Below, one piece after another: positions 1-9,256 of a DNA stretch of 64,000 nt. Numbering within the stretch: the first letter of the stretch is position 1; each line of letters starts with the position of its first letter. The stretch spans positions 186,001 to 250,000 of the forward strand of contig JAFKFV010000009.1 of the NCBI GenBank assembly GCA_017307955.1, read 5' to 3'. The translations under genes and the position numbers were made by a program. Under the pieces are notes generated by a model. It was not told where the DNA came from. It saw nothing but the letters and a program-made list of their open reading frames with translations, and made no database searches. Source of the stretch: Allobosea sp. (lineage in GTDB: Bacteria; Pseudomonadota; Alphaproteobacteria; Rhizobiales; Kaistiaceae).

Positions 1-26
1 CCGCGCCGGGAAGAGACTGACGGATC

Positions 27-50
27 GGGGCGGGCCCAAAAGCCCGCCCC
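27..50 (-). terminator. GC-rich hairpin downstream of the ABC binding-protein gene
   Basis: A 9-bp perfect stem (GGGGCGGGC at 27-35 and GCCCGCCCC at 42-50) with a 6-base loop lies just past the stop of the minus-strand binding-protein gene. No T-run follows on the minus strand, so it may be an attenuating or mRNA-stabilising hairpin between the binding-protein gene and permease genes off the left edge rather than a strong terminator. Confidence 0.5.
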
Positions 51-68
51 CATGAAAGGACTTCGCGA

Positions 69-1370
69 TTACTGCATCTGCTGGCGCAGCTGCGCGTCGA
101 TCGCCTTCAGCGCCTCGTCGATGTCGCCGCCATTGGCGATGTTCGGGATCTGCGCGCGGACGGCCATGCGGGCCTCCGGCGTGAAGGTGCCGTAGTCGAC
201 GGTCGGGACCTTCGCCAGCCAGTCGGAGAAGTTCTGCCAGACCGGCTCGCCGTTGAAGAACGGATCGCTCTCCTTGTAGGCGGCGCCTTCGCGGGCGGCG
301 AGCAGCGAACCGACGGCGCCCTGGTTGATCAGGATGCCCTGATAGAAGTCGACGTCGGCGCCCCAGATGGTCTTGAGGAAGTCGACGGCCTCGTCCTGAT
401 GCTGCGACGAGGCGAGCACGTACCAGCTCGAGCCGCCATTGTTGGTGAAGTGGGTCGCGCCATCGATGCCCTCGAGGATCGGCATCGGCGCCACGCGCCA
501 CTTGCCGGACTGCTCGGGCACCGACTTGATCGTGCCGGTGATCCACACGCCCTGCGGCACCGCGGCAACCTGGCCGGAGGTGAAGGAGCCGGTGTAGTCG
601 GTCCACCCCGAGACGGACTTGATGATGCCTTCCTTCGCCATGGTCTGGAAAGTCTGCAGCGCGGCCTTGAGGGCCTGGTTGCCGATGATGTTCGGCTCCT
701 TGCCGTCCTTCAGGTACCACTGGCCGGTCGACTGCATCATCAGGACGATGAGGTCGTCGCCGTTATAGTCCATGCTGACCAGCGGCTTGCCGGTCTTGGC
801 GAGAACGTCCTTGCCAATCTCGATCAGCTTGGCCCAGGAGATGTTCTGCATGTCCTCGGGCTTGTAGCCGGCCTGCTCGAGATAGTCGGTGCGGTAGAAG
901 AGGCCCGCGACGCCGGAATCGAAGGGCAGCGAATACGACTTGCCGTCATGCGTCGCGGCCGCGACCTTGTACTGCGCGAACTTCGACATATCGATCGAGT
1001 CCGACAGCGGCACAAAGGAGCCGGGGAAGGATTGCAGGAAGCGCTGGATGTTGTCGTCCTGGATGAGGACGATATCCGGCAGGCCGTCGGTGACGCCCGC
1101 GAGGAACTGCGTCTGAAGCTTCTGGTTGATCTCGTCCTGCGTGATATTGGCGATCGCGAAGGTCGTGTCGGGATGCGTCTTCGTGTAGCGCTCCGTCGCG
1201 TCCTTCATGGCCGGGATGTTGAAATTCGGGTCCCAGCACCAGACCGTCAGCTCGGCCGCCGAGGCGGCGCTGACAAAAGCTGCGCTCGCCATCATCGCCG
1301 CGCCCATGAGAGCCGCCGCGAAGCGGCCACCCGCCCGCGCGCCCTGTCCCAGTCGCTTCATCTTCGTCAT
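69..1370 (-). CDS. ABC transporter substrate-binding protein, sugar type (SBP family 1)
   Basis: 433-aa periplasmic solute-binding protein of a carbohydrate-type ABC importer. A basic N-terminus and hydrophobic segment end in ASAA, with likely cleavage after about residue 39, before ELTVWCWD, a typical mature start for this family. The body shows the family's NITQDEINQKLQTQF and GVWITGTIKS style segments. The ATG at 1370 is chosen because GGGAGGA lies just before it; another in-frame start lies 18 bases upstream without a better ribosome site. No permease or ATPase gene is visible; they are expected downstream, off the left edge. The sugar cannot be deduced. Confidence 0.88.
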   Translation of the reverse strand: MTKMKRLGQGARAGGRFAAALMGAAMMASAAFVSAASAAELTVWCWDPNFNIPAMKDATERYTKTHPDTTFAIANITQDEINQKLQTQFLAGVTDGLPDIVLIQDDNIQRFLQSFPGSFVPLSDSIDMSKFAQYKVAAATHDGKSYSLPFDSGVAGLFYRTDYLEQAGYKPEDMQNISWAKLIEIGKDVLAKTGKPLVSMDYNGDDLIVLMMQSTGQWYLKDGKEPNIIGNQALKAALQTFQTMAKEGIIKSVSGWTDYTGSFTSGQVAAVPQGVWITGTIKSVPEQSGKWRVAPMPILEGIDGATHFTNNGGSSWYVLASSQHQDEAVDFLKTIWGADVDFYQGILINQGAVGSLLAAREGAAYKESDPFFNGEPVWQNFSDWLAKVPTVDYGTFTPEARMAVRAQIPNIANGGDIDEALKAIDAQLRQQMQ

Positions 1371-1685
1371 AAGGTCCTCCCGCTCCAACCGGATTCCACC
1401 CCGCGCGCCGGGCGGACTGGCTCACGCCAATTCCTCCCGCTCGGCACGATGGGCGCGTTCATCCGCCTCAATTCCGGTATCATTAGCGAGGGCATGCGAC
1501 GCTTTGTCAAGCGCGCCACGATCGCTTTTGTCCGCGGTTGGGAAATGTGCGTCATCGCTCTGATATTGCATCGGAATTCTATCAGGCGGAGCATCTTTGC
1601 TGCGACGCACGCACGCGCCGCAGCGCCGAAGAACTTACGATCCCGCAATTAAGCTAACTATCCGGGAAGCGGCGTTCAGAGCTGT
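1371..1685 (-). other. Intergenic promoter region of the binding-protein gene
   Basis: A 315-base stretch without a convincing gene. On the minus strand it holds a possible sigma-70-like promoter: TTGACA (plus positions 1505-1510) and TAATGA (1480-1485) with a 19-base spacer, somewhat long. Short open frames here have no ribosome site and no recognisable product. Confidence 0.4.
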
Positions 1686-2270
1686 TCAGGCGCCGGACCA
1701 GCGGCCATGGAAGGCGAAGTCGCTCACCTTGCGGCGCGTGCGCGGCTCGCGCTCGCGCCCTTCCCCCTCGCCGAGCAGCGACGGGTCGCCGGCATAGCCG
1801 ATGGCAAGGCCGGCAACAGGCTCGAAATCGCCGCTGATCCCGGCCGCGGCCACGACCTTGTCGCTGTCGAAGCCGCCGAAGGGGTGGACGGCGAAGCCGT
1901 TCGCCGTCGCCTGCAGCAGGAGATAACCGAGCGCCATGCCCGTGTCGTGCCGATTGTGCCAGAGAGCGCGGCCGCTGTCGGAATGAAGCTTCGCGACCGA
2001 ATAGGCGAGCACCGAGGCCCGTTTCACCCAGGCCTGGTTGCCGGGCACGGCCGCGTCGAGGAGGGCATTGAAGGCCGGCTCGCCGCGGAACGCATAGACG
2101 AAGCGCCACGGCTGCGAATTACTCGACGACGGCGCCCAGCGCGCGGCCTCGAACAGCGGCTTCAGATCGGCCTCCGTCATCGTCCGGTCCGGATCGAAGG
2201 CGCGCGGGCTCCAGCGCTCGGCGATCACATCGAGAATGGGGGCGTCGGTCTCGGCGCGCTTGCGCATCAT
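1686..2270 (-). CDS. Nitroreductase family protein
   Basis: 194-aa FMN-dependent oxidoreductase of the nitroreductase fold. The N-terminal RWSPRAF (Arg-x-Ser-x-Arg FMN-phosphate motif) and ARWAPSSSNSQPWRF are hallmark segments, and the C-terminal region holds the GFAVHPFGGFD stretch. Family members reduce nitro compounds, quinones or flavins with NAD(P)H in the cytoplasm; the substrate is unknown here. The start at 2270 follows AGGAAG at good spacing. The frame stays open further upstream but without conserved sequence. Divergent from the SGNH esterase. Confidence 0.85.
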   Translation of the reverse strand: MMRKRAETDAPILDVIAERWSPRAFDPDRTMTEADLKPLFEAARWAPSSSNSQPWRFVYAFRGEPAFNALLDAAVPGNQAWVKRASVLAYSVAKLHSDSGRALWHNRHDTGMALGYLLLQATANGFAVHPFGGFDSDKVVAAAGISGDFEPVAGLAIGYAGDPSLLGEGEGREREPRTRRKVSDFAFHGRWSGA

Positions 2271-2442
2271 GGCTTCCTGGGGCTCGCATTCGGGGAGCGG
2301 CGTTGCCGCACGGGGAGAATAGAGCGCGGCGCGCCATCCTGCCATCGTCGCCGGCGATCGAACGGGCTGGCGGGAGGCCCGATGTCGCGCCATCATCGCG
2401 CCCGCCGCGGCGCCGCAGAAGGGCCGTGCGAGTGGAGGATGC

Positions 2443-3090
2443 ATGATGAAGACGGTGCTCGCCTATGGCGACTCCAACACCTGGGGCGCGGCTACGGTCG
2501 CCCGGCCCGACGATCGATATGCCTATGAGGAGCGCTGGCCCGGGGTGATGGCGGCGACGCTGGGCGGAGGCTGGCGCGTGATCGAGGAAGGCCTTCCCGG
2601 CCGCACCACGGTGCACGACGATCCGGTCGAAGGCGCCTATATGAACGGCAAGACCTATCTGATGCCGTGCCTGCGCAGCCATCGCCCGCTCGACGTGGTC
2701 GCGATCATGCTCGGCTCCAACGATCTCAAGGCCCGCTTCGCCGTTCCGGCCTCGGACATCGCCGCCGGGGCCGGCGAACTCGTCAGGGTCGTCAAGCAGG
2801 CGGAAGCCGGCCGCGATGGCGGCGTGCCGAAGATCCTGCTTATCGCGCCGGCGCCGATGTTGAACCACACCGGCGAGCGGCCCGATATCGGGCGCATGTT
2901 CGTCGGCGGCTATGAGAAATCGCTGGAACTGGCGCCGCTTTATCGAGCGGTCGCGGAAGCGCATGGCGTCGCCTTCCTCGATGCCGGGACGGTCATGCGC
3001 TCCAGCGCCTATGACGGCCTGCATCTCGATCCCGACGCGCATCAGGCGCTCGGCAAGGCCGTGGCGGCCGCGGTCGCGGGCCTCGCCTGA
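2443..3090 (+). CDS. SGNH/GDSL-family hydrolase (arylesterase-like)
   Basis: 215-aa esterase or acyltransferase of the SGNH superfamily. Block I is AYGDSNTWG with the nucleophile Ser near residue 11, block III is LGSNDLK with the catalytic Asn, and block V is DGLHLDPDAH with the Asp-x-x-His pair. The overall pattern resembles small octameric-type arylesterases such as the Mycobacterium acyl-transferase group. No signal peptide is visible, so it should be cytoplasmic. GGAGG precedes the ATG. It ends 6 bases before the convergent c-di-GMP gene. Confidence 0.85.
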   Translation: MMKTVLAYGDSNTWGAATVARPDDRYAYEERWPGVMAATLGGGWRVIEEGLPGRTTVHDDPVEGAYMNGKTYLMPCLRSHRPLDVVAIMLGSNDLKARFAVPASDIAAGAGELVRVVKQAEAGRDGGVPKILLIAPAPMLNHTGERPDIGRMFVGGYEKSLELAPLYRAVAEAHGVAFLDAGTVMRSSAYDGLHLDPDAHQALGKAVAAAVAGLA

Positions 3091-3096
3091 ACCGCC

Positions 3097-5280
3097 TCAG
3101 CGGCTCCAGGGCAGCGCAACAGCCTGCGGGACGGTCGAATGCAGGAAACTGCCGGCCGCCTCCGCCGACATCGGCCGCGCGAAGGCATAGCCCTGCAGGA
3201 AGTCGCAGCCCGCCTGGCGCAGCACCGCCGCCTCGCGCTCCGTCTCGACGCCCTCGGCCGTCACCTTGAGGTCGAGGGCGCGGGCGATGGCGATCGTCGC
3301 CTCACAGAGCTCGCGCGCCCGCTCGTCCGTCGTGATGCCGATGACGAGCGAGCGGTCGAGCTTCAGCTTGTCGAAGCTGAAGCGCCGCAGATAGCCGATC
3401 GACGAATAGCCGGTGCCGAAATCGTCCAGCGAGACCGCGACGCCGCGCGCGCGGAGGCTGGCGATGATCGACTGCGCGCGCTCGGGATTGGCGACGAGAT
3501 GCGTCTCGGTCATTTCGATCTCCAGCCGCTCGGGCGGGAAGCCGATTTCGGAGAGCTGCGCGGCGAGGATCGAATCGAAGGCCGGATTGCGGAACTGGAC
3601 CGGCGAGACATTCACCGAAAGGCGGACGCCCGGCCAATCAAGCGCATCGCGGCAAGCTCTTTTCATCACGAAGGAGCCGATCTGGTCGATGAGGCCGCTC
3701 TCCTCGGCAATCGGCACGAAGATATCCGGCGGCACGAGGCCGATCTCGGGATGCAGCCAGCGTACCAGCGCCTCGACCCCGCTCGGCTGCATCGTGGCGG
3801 CGTCGAAGATCGGCTGATAGACGACCGCGAGGCGGTCCTCCTTGAGCGCCTCGCGCAATTGGTCGGCAAGGCGCATGCGCTCGGCGCGCGCGGCGTCGAT
3901 CGACGGGTCGTAGAAGGCGACGCGGTTGCGGCCGAACTCCTTGGCGAGATACATCGCGACGTCGGCGCGGCGCAGCAGTTCCTCGGCGCCGATCGCCTCG
4001 TCGTCGGCCAGCGCGACGCCGATGCTGGTGCCGATCTGGACGAAGCGGCCGTTGAGCGCGACCGGATCGTCGAGAAAGCGGACGAGGCGGTCGCTGATCT
4101 CAGCCGCGCGCTTCACCGTCTCCGGGCTGTCGAGCACGATGGCGAACTCGTCGCCGCCGACACGGGCGAGAAACCCGATGCCCTCGCAGATGTCCGCGAA
4201 GCCGTTGGCGACATGGCGCAGCAGATAGTCGCCCGACTCGTGGCCATAGGTGTCGTTGACTTCCTTGAAGCCATCGAGATCGAGATAGACCAGCCCCACC
4301 GCCGATCCGTCGCGCTGGCGCGTCTCGACCGCCGCTCCGAGGGCGCGGCCGAGGGCTGAGCGATTGGGCAGCCCCGTCAGTTCGTCGTGATTCGCCGCAT
4401 AGACCGCCTGCTGCTCGCGCTTTCGCAGCTCCACGAGGTTGAAATAGCCGATCGCCATGAGGAACAGCATGGTGAGGCATACGAGGCCGACGGCGAGATA
4501 GGCCGTCGGCAGCACGCGGCGGAAGGCGGCATAGCCCTCGCGCGGCGACGCCCAGCTCAGCATGCCGATCTCTCTGCCGGACGGGTCGGTGATCTTCAGT
4601 CCGTTGGGCGAAGAGGCGTCCGGATGGCGCGACAGGATGAGGCCGTCGAGGACGAACTCGCGCGAGATGCGGGCGAGCGCCGCGCTGTCGAGCGCGCGAC
4701 CCAGCACCAGGAGCCGCGGCTTGCCGAGCGGCGGCGCCATCTTCGTCGAGGATGGCAGCACCGATCCGACCGCGAGGGCGTAGATATCGCCCGATTGGTC
4801 CTCGACGAAGCCGGTGACCGAGTCATAGGGCGAGGAGCGACCGCGGACCTTGAGGACCATCGCGTCAAGCGCCGTGCCGAATTCCGAACCGGCGTTGCGC
4901 AGGGCCGGCTGGCCGCGGCTGTAGCCGAAGACGGTGCGATCGTTCTCGTCGAGCAGATAGACAGTATCGAAGAGGATCGCCTGACGCGTCGAATCCTGAA
5001 GGTTTGTCGATACGAAATCCGGATCGATCTTGCCGTAGAGCTTGGCGACGGCGTCGTCCCATACGGCGTAATCGCCATGCGTGTCCTGCAGCCGTTGCAG
5101 GAAGGAATTGAGCGCGGCGTTGACGGAACGCTCGATGCTGCGCGTCTCGCTGCGATCCACCTCTCGGGCCATGTCGGAGAGGATCAGTTGGCCGGCGAAG
5201 ATCGCGGCAGCGACGATCAGCAGGGCGGGAAGTGCCACCTGAACCGCGAACCGCGCCGTGGGTCGCCTGAAGATGTTCAT
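3097..5280 (-). CDS. CHASE4-GGDEF-EAL cyclic-di-GMP protein (first copy)
   Basis: 727-aa membrane signalling protein. Order: an N-terminal membrane helix (about 10-35), a periplasmic CHASE4-like sensor (about 40-230) with the DYAVWDDAV segment, a second membrane helix (about 260-285), GGDEF (RVGGDEF intact) and EAL (EALVRW, SVNVSP, EMTETH, LDDFGTGYSS, KLKLDRS, AEGVET). Both catalytic domains keep their key residues, so either synthesis or hydrolysis of c-di-GMP is possible. I see no RxxD inhibitory site upstream of GGDEF. The ATG at 5280 is preferred over a TTG 33 bases upstream. Closely similar in design to the gene at 6652-8862. Confidence 0.9.
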   Translation of the reverse strand: MNIFRRPTARFAVQVALPALLIVAAAIFAGQLILSDMAREVDRSETRSIERSVNAALNSFLQRLQDTHGDYAVWDDAVAKLYGKIDPDFVSTNLQDSTRQAILFDTVYLLDENDRTVFGYSRGQPALRNAGSEFGTALDAMVLKVRGRSSPYDSVTGFVEDQSGDIYALAVGSVLPSSTKMAPPLGKPRLLVLGRALDSAALARISREFVLDGLILSRHPDASSPNGLKITDPSGREIGMLSWASPREGYAAFRRVLPTAYLAVGLVCLTMLFLMAIGYFNLVELRKREQQAVYAANHDELTGLPNRSALGRALGAAVETRQRDGSAVGLVYLDLDGFKEVNDTYGHESGDYLLRHVANGFADICEGIGFLARVGGDEFAIVLDSPETVKRAAEISDRLVRFLDDPVALNGRFVQIGTSIGVALADDEAIGAEELLRRADVAMYLAKEFGRNRVAFYDPSIDAARAERMRLADQLREALKEDRLAVVYQPIFDAATMQPSGVEALVRWLHPEIGLVPPDIFVPIAEESGLIDQIGSFVMKRACRDALDWPGVRLSVNVSPVQFRNPAFDSILAAQLSEIGFPPERLEIEMTETHLVANPERAQSIIASLRARGVAVSLDDFGTGYSSIGYLRRFSFDKLKLDRSLVIGITTDERARELCEATIAIARALDLKVTAEGVETEREAAVLRQAGCDFLQGYAFARPMSAEAAGSFLHSTVPQAVALPWSR

Positions 5281-5364
5281 CGCCGCCAAAGTTTCCGCCG
5301 ACGCCTCATCCAAACCATTCTAACTTTAAAGACAGATGAAGCCGACTACCCGGATTCCCGGCCA

Positions 5365-6600
5365 TCAACCGGAAAGACGAGCGGCGAGTAAGCTTGACAC
5401 GGGATCGGAACCGGCGACCGCTATGCCTTCGAGGTCCAGCCAATCGGCGAGGTGACGCAGTTCATCGGCGAGCGCCACGAGAACCGGCTCGGGCTTTCTG
5501 ACGCGTTCCTCGAGGAAGACGCCTGGCACGCGCAAGACCGAGGCTGCGCGATCGGCCTTGAGATCGACGCGGCCGACGAGCCGGCCGCGATAGAGGAACG
5601 GCATCACGAAATAGCCGAATACCCGCTTGGGGCCCGGCGTGTAGAATTCGAGCCGGTAGTGGAAATCGAATATCCGCTCCGTTCGCGGCCGATGCCAGAC
5701 GAGCGGATCGAAGGGCGAGAGCAGCGCAGTGGCGATCACCGGCTTCGCCGCCTCGAACGCAGCATCGAGGAAGGCCGGCTGGCGCCAGCCCTCGACGCTG
5801 GCGGGGAGCAACGTCCCGTCCTCGACGAGGCTCGCCAGCGCCACCTTGGTCTCGGCCACCGGCAGGCGGAAATAGTCGCGGAGGTCGATCTCGGTCGCGA
5901 CGCCGAGCGCGCGGGCCGAATGCGCGAGCAGCTGCCGGATCGCTTCCGCCTCGCCCGGATCGGGCAGTGCGAGGATCTCCGCCGGAAGGACGCGCTCCGG
6001 CCGGTCATAGACCCGCTCGAAGCCGCGCCGCGAGGCGGTCGTCACCTGCCCGGTCCAGAAGAGATATTCGAGCGCCGTCTTGCCCTTGTGCCAGCCCCAC
6101 CAGGGGCCGCTGCGCTCGCCGGGATCCTCGAGTTCGGAGGCGGCGAGCGGCCCGCGGCGGTCGAGTTCCGCGAGGACGGCCTCGACATAGCCGGCATTCT
6201 CGCTAGCGAATCGATGCACGCCGCCATAAATGCCGACGCCCTCGGCGGCGCGGCGCATCCGCCAGCGCATCAGCGGCTGCAGGTCGAGCGGCAGCAGCGA
6301 GGCCTCATGCGCCCAGTATTCGAAGAAGCTGCGGCGCCGGCCGGCCTCGAAGGCGCGGGCATCGAGCGCGGCGCGCGAATAGGCGCCGATGCGGCTGAAG
6401 AGCGGCAGGTAGTGCGAGCGGACGAGGATGTTGACGGAATCGATCTGGAGGAGACCCATGCGCCGTGCCGCCGCCTCCGCTTTCGGCCAGGCCGATTGCG
6501 CCGCCGAACGGCGGGCGGAGAAGCCCTGCGCGGCGAGAAAGAGGTTGCGGGCCTCGGTCGCGGACAGCGCCACGCCGGGGCTTGCGGGAAGTTCCGTCAT
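5365..6600 (-). CDS. ycaQ: YcaQ-family winged-helix DNA glycosylase
   Basis: 411-aa protein matching the size and layout of E. coli YcaQ, a glycosylase that unhooks DNA interstrand crosslinks and removes alkylated bases. The diagnostic Gln-x-Asp motif appears as LLQIDSVN (Q52, D54) followed by RSHYLPLFSR. SFFEYWAHEASLLP and the late HRPRTERIFDFHYRLE stretch are also family-like. It lies between two c-di-GMP genes on the same strand, 51 bases after the start-proximal one, so cotranscription with 6652-8862 is possible. The pairing probably reflects gene order, not shared function. Confidence 0.85.
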   Translation of the reverse strand: MTELPASPGVALSATEARNLFLAAQGFSARRSAAQSAWPKAEAAARRMGLLQIDSVNILVRSHYLPLFSRIGAYSRAALDARAFEAGRRRSFFEYWAHEASLLPLDLQPLMRWRMRRAAEGVGIYGGVHRFASENAGYVEAVLAELDRRGPLAASELEDPGERSGPWWGWHKGKTALEYLFWTGQVTTASRRGFERVYDRPERVLPAEILALPDPGEAEAIRQLLAHSARALGVATEIDLRDYFRLPVAETKVALASLVEDGTLLPASVEGWRQPAFLDAAFEAAKPVIATALLSPFDPLVWHRPRTERIFDFHYRLEFYTPGPKRVFGYFVMPFLYRGRLVGRVDLKADRAASVLRVPGVFLEERVRKPEPVLVALADELRHLADWLDLEGIAVAGSDPVSSLLAARLSG

Positions 6601-6651
6601 GGCGATCGACCGTTTCCTGCGCGCGGATCGATGTCCGGCGGGGTGCGCGGA

Positions 6652-8862
6652 TCAGCTCGACCTCTCGGCCGCATAGCCGGAGTCGCTGCCGCCGGCAAAC
6701 ATCCGCCGCCCCTCGCCGAGCCGTGCGAGCAGCGCCGTGACGTCGGTGGCGCTCATGGGCTTGGCCAGATGATAGCCCTGCACGAACTCGCATTGCAGCA
6801 GGCGCAGCAGCTTCAGCTGTTCCGGCGTCTCGATGCCCTCGGCCACGACGGCGATGTCCATGGCGTCGCCGAGCGCGATCATCGACTGGATCAGCGCGTT
6901 GGCGGTGGGGTTGGTGCCGAGTTCCGACACGAAGGACTTGTCGATCTTGAGCCAGTCGAACGGGAACTGGCGCAGGTATCCGATCGAGGAGAAGCCTGTG
7001 CCGAAATCGTCGAGCGACAGGCCGAAGCCCATGGATTTGAGCCGCGCCAGCTTGCGTTTGGCGATAGTCGGGTTGCGGACGAGGAGGCCCTCGGTCAGCT
7101 CCAGCTTGAAGCGGTTCGGCACGACGCCGTTGCGCCGAGCGATCGCGGCGAGGTCGTTGGCGAAATTCGGGTCGCGGAGCTGCACCGGCGAGACATTGAC
7201 CGAGACCTTGAGACCAGGCCAGGCGCCGAGATCCTCGCAGGCGCGCTGGAACACGAAGCGGCCGATATCGTGAATGAAGCCGGTCTCCTCGGCGACGGGA
7301 ATGAAGTCCGCCGGCGAGACGCGGCCGAACTCCTTCGAATCCCAGCGCACCAGCGCTTCGAGCGAGACGACGGCGAGATCGCTCGCCCGCACGATCGGCT
7401 GGTAGACGACCGAGAGCTGTTTCTCCTCGATCGCGCTCCTCAGCGCGAAGCCGAGGCGATTCTTGTGCAGCGCGCCGGTCTCGAGCCCGGAGTGATAGGG
7501 CACGGCATCGCGCTCGGCCGAGTTCTTGGCCTGATACATCGCAAGGTCGGCCCGACGGAGCAGTTCGGCCGGCGTCATTTCCTCGCCCTCGGCGACGGCA
7601 TAGCCGACGGCGGCGGTCACCTGGAACTGGAACCCGCCGACGGTGAAGGACTGGTCGAGCGAGTGGACCATGGCCGAGGCGACGCCGGCGACCGCCTGCG
7701 GCGCTGCGCGGCCGACCAGCGCGAGCGCGAATTCGTCTCCGCCGACGCGCGCGAAGGAGGCGTCGGGCGGCATGATCATCGAGAGCCGTTCGGCGAGGCG
7801 GCGGACGAGCTCGTCGCCGCCCTGGTGGCCGATCGAATCGTTGACCGCCTTGAAGCCGTTCACGTCGAGATAGACGATCGCCGCCTCACCACGCTGGCAG
7901 GCCTCGGCGAAAGCGGGGCTCTCGCTGATCTCGCTGAAACCGAAGCGGTTGGTGAGGCCCGTGAGGCTGTCGGTGCGGGCGGCGACCACGGCCTGCTGCT
8001 CGCTCTGAGCCTGCAACAGAGCGAGGCGTCGGGCGCGGATCGCCGTCCCCATGGCGATGAGGCAGAACAGCCCGAGCACCACGCCGACGGGCGGCAGAAC
8101 ATTGCGCAGCACGGCGGTGCCCGGCGCGGGCGGCGTCCAGACGAGATGGCCGATCGTGTTGCCGAAAATGTCGATCATCGGCGGGAAGGTCGAATCCTGG
8201 TCGACGGTCGTATAGTCGAGATGCAGGTCGTTGATGAGGAATGTCCTGCCGAGATCGGCCAGGCGCTCGCCATCGATATAGAAGCCCATCGCCAATAGCG
8301 GCAGCTTGGACGGGTCGGCGCTCTCGGCCTTGGAAACTGGCGCGACGCGAGAAACGGCGAAGAGCAGCGTGCCTGCCTTGGTGACGAGATAGCCGGAGCG
8401 GGCGGCGTTGTTCTCGACCGGCGCGGTGCGGATCAGGTCCTGGATCCGCTCGATCGTCGCCTGGTTGAGGACGTCCAGTGGCCGCGGCGCCGACTCCGGC
8501 GTCCACCAGTCATAGGCGATCTTGCCGTCGGGCGAGATGATCGCGAGGAAATCGGCGATCTGCGTGTCGACGATGCCGGTGCCGATATTGGCCTCGATCC
8601 AGGCGCCATCGCCGCGCTGATAGGCGTCATAGGCCTCTTCCCACCAGGAATAGTCGTTGGCGAGGCCCTGGACACGGGTATGCATCGCATCGATGCCGCC
8701 CATGACCATGGTCCGGGTGCCCTCGGCTGCCTGATCGTTCTGGCGGTGCGCCATCCAGGCGATGCCCGCGATGACCGTCACCACCGTAATGACGATGCCG
8801 GCGACCAGATTCAGCGTGATCCGCCCGGCGATGGGATTCGACATTCCGATCGTCCAACTCAT
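6652..8862 (-). CDS. CHASE4-GGDEF-EAL cyclic-di-GMP protein (second copy)
   Basis: 736-aa membrane protein with the same architecture as 3097-5280: an N-terminal helix (about 15-37), a CHASE4-type periplasmic sensor with NDYSWWEEAYDAY, a second helix near 275-295, GGDEF (FARVGGDEF) and EAL (LEALVRW, SVNVSPVQLR, ELTEGLLV, LDDFGTGFSS, WLKIDKSF, AEGIET). The catalytic residues of both domains appear intact. An alternative ATG lies 18 bases downstream. The sensor domains of the two copies differ much more than their catalytic halves, which suggests an old duplication with different input signals. Confidence 0.9.
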   Translation of the reverse strand: MSWTIGMSNPIAGRITLNLVAGIVITVVTVIAGIAWMAHRQNDQAAEGTRTMVMGGIDAMHTRVQGLANDYSWWEEAYDAYQRGDGAWIEANIGTGIVDTQIADFLAIISPDGKIAYDWWTPESAPRPLDVLNQATIERIQDLIRTAPVENNAARSGYLVTKAGTLLFAVSRVAPVSKAESADPSKLPLLAMGFYIDGERLADLGRTFLINDLHLDYTTVDQDSTFPPMIDIFGNTIGHLVWTPPAPGTAVLRNVLPPVGVVLGLFCLIAMGTAIRARRLALLQAQSEQQAVVAARTDSLTGLTNRFGFSEISESPAFAEACQRGEAAIVYLDVNGFKAVNDSIGHQGGDELVRRLAERLSMIMPPDASFARVGGDEFALALVGRAAPQAVAGVASAMVHSLDQSFTVGGFQFQVTAAVGYAVAEGEEMTPAELLRRADLAMYQAKNSAERDAVPYHSGLETGALHKNRLGFALRSAIEEKQLSVVYQPIVRASDLAVVSLEALVRWDSKEFGRVSPADFIPVAEETGFIHDIGRFVFQRACEDLGAWPGLKVSVNVSPVQLRDPNFANDLAAIARRNGVVPNRFKLELTEGLLVRNPTIAKRKLARLKSMGFGLSLDDFGTGFSSIGYLRQFPFDWLKIDKSFVSELGTNPTANALIQSMIALGDAMDIAVVAEGIETPEQLKLLRLLQCEFVQGYHLAKPMSATDVTALLARLGEGRRMFAGGSDSGYAAERSS

Positions 8863-8907
8863 TCGACGGCGCGATGCTAGTGCACGGACTTTTATGCGGA
8901 CTTAATG

Positions 8908-8923
8908 AAACTCGATCGAGTTT
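8908..8923. promoter_or_regulatory. Perfect 16-bp palindrome, possible operator
   Basis: AAACTCGATCGAGTTT reads identically on both strands and lies about 46 bases upstream of the minus-strand CHASE4-GGDEF-EAL start. Symmetry without a loop favours a dimeric protein-binding site over an RNA hairpin. No regulator gene is adjacent, so the binding protein is unknown. Confidence 0.4.
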
Positions 8924-9177
8924 TATCCATCGCTCTCTTCCGAGCGGCCTCGACGCGACCAGCACCCGCACCGCTGCAGCGCCTGCTGTGCTTGCCGCTA
9001 CTTCCGCGGATGCGCGTTCAGTCAGTTCAGGGCATAGTAGAACCACCACCAAAGCGGGTATCAACAGAAAAAGCGCACCTCGGGCGCGACTTTGAATCGC
9101 CCGCTCAAGCATCTGTTTGGGCTGAGATTTTTGAATCCGGCCGTCTGTCGTCTCTCCTTCAGAGGACGATGCTATGG

Positions 9178-9209
9178 TTGACAAACGGTTAATCCTGCGC
9201 GCTTATTGC
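9178..9209 (+). promoter_or_regulatory. Possible promoter of the unknown/SET/MFS operon
   Basis: TTGACA at 9178-9183 matches a consensus -35 box. Candidate -10 boxes (GCTTAT at 9201, 17-base spacer, or TTATTG at 9203) are weak. It lies about 50 bases before the first gene of the operon. Confidence 0.35.
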
Positions 9210-9256
9210 ACCGCATTGGTTGTGTTGCGTATGCGTAGCCGTCGCTTGGGGGCGTC

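Larger units (their letters stand above)
8863..9256. other. Intergenic divergent promoter region
   Basis: 394 bases between the divergent c-di-GMP gene and the unknown/SET/MFS operon. It is less GC-rich than its surroundings. It contains the 16-base palindrome at 8908-8923 and a promoter-like pair near 9178-9209. I see no small gene or RNA gene that I can support. Confidence 0.6.

Noticed and set aside
5452..8298. A 948-codon plus-strand open frame
   Set aside because: It lies opposite the YcaQ and CHASE4-GGDEF-EAL genes; it is rich in Arg, Glu, Asp and His with no domain, the usual result of antisense reading in GC-rich coding DNA.
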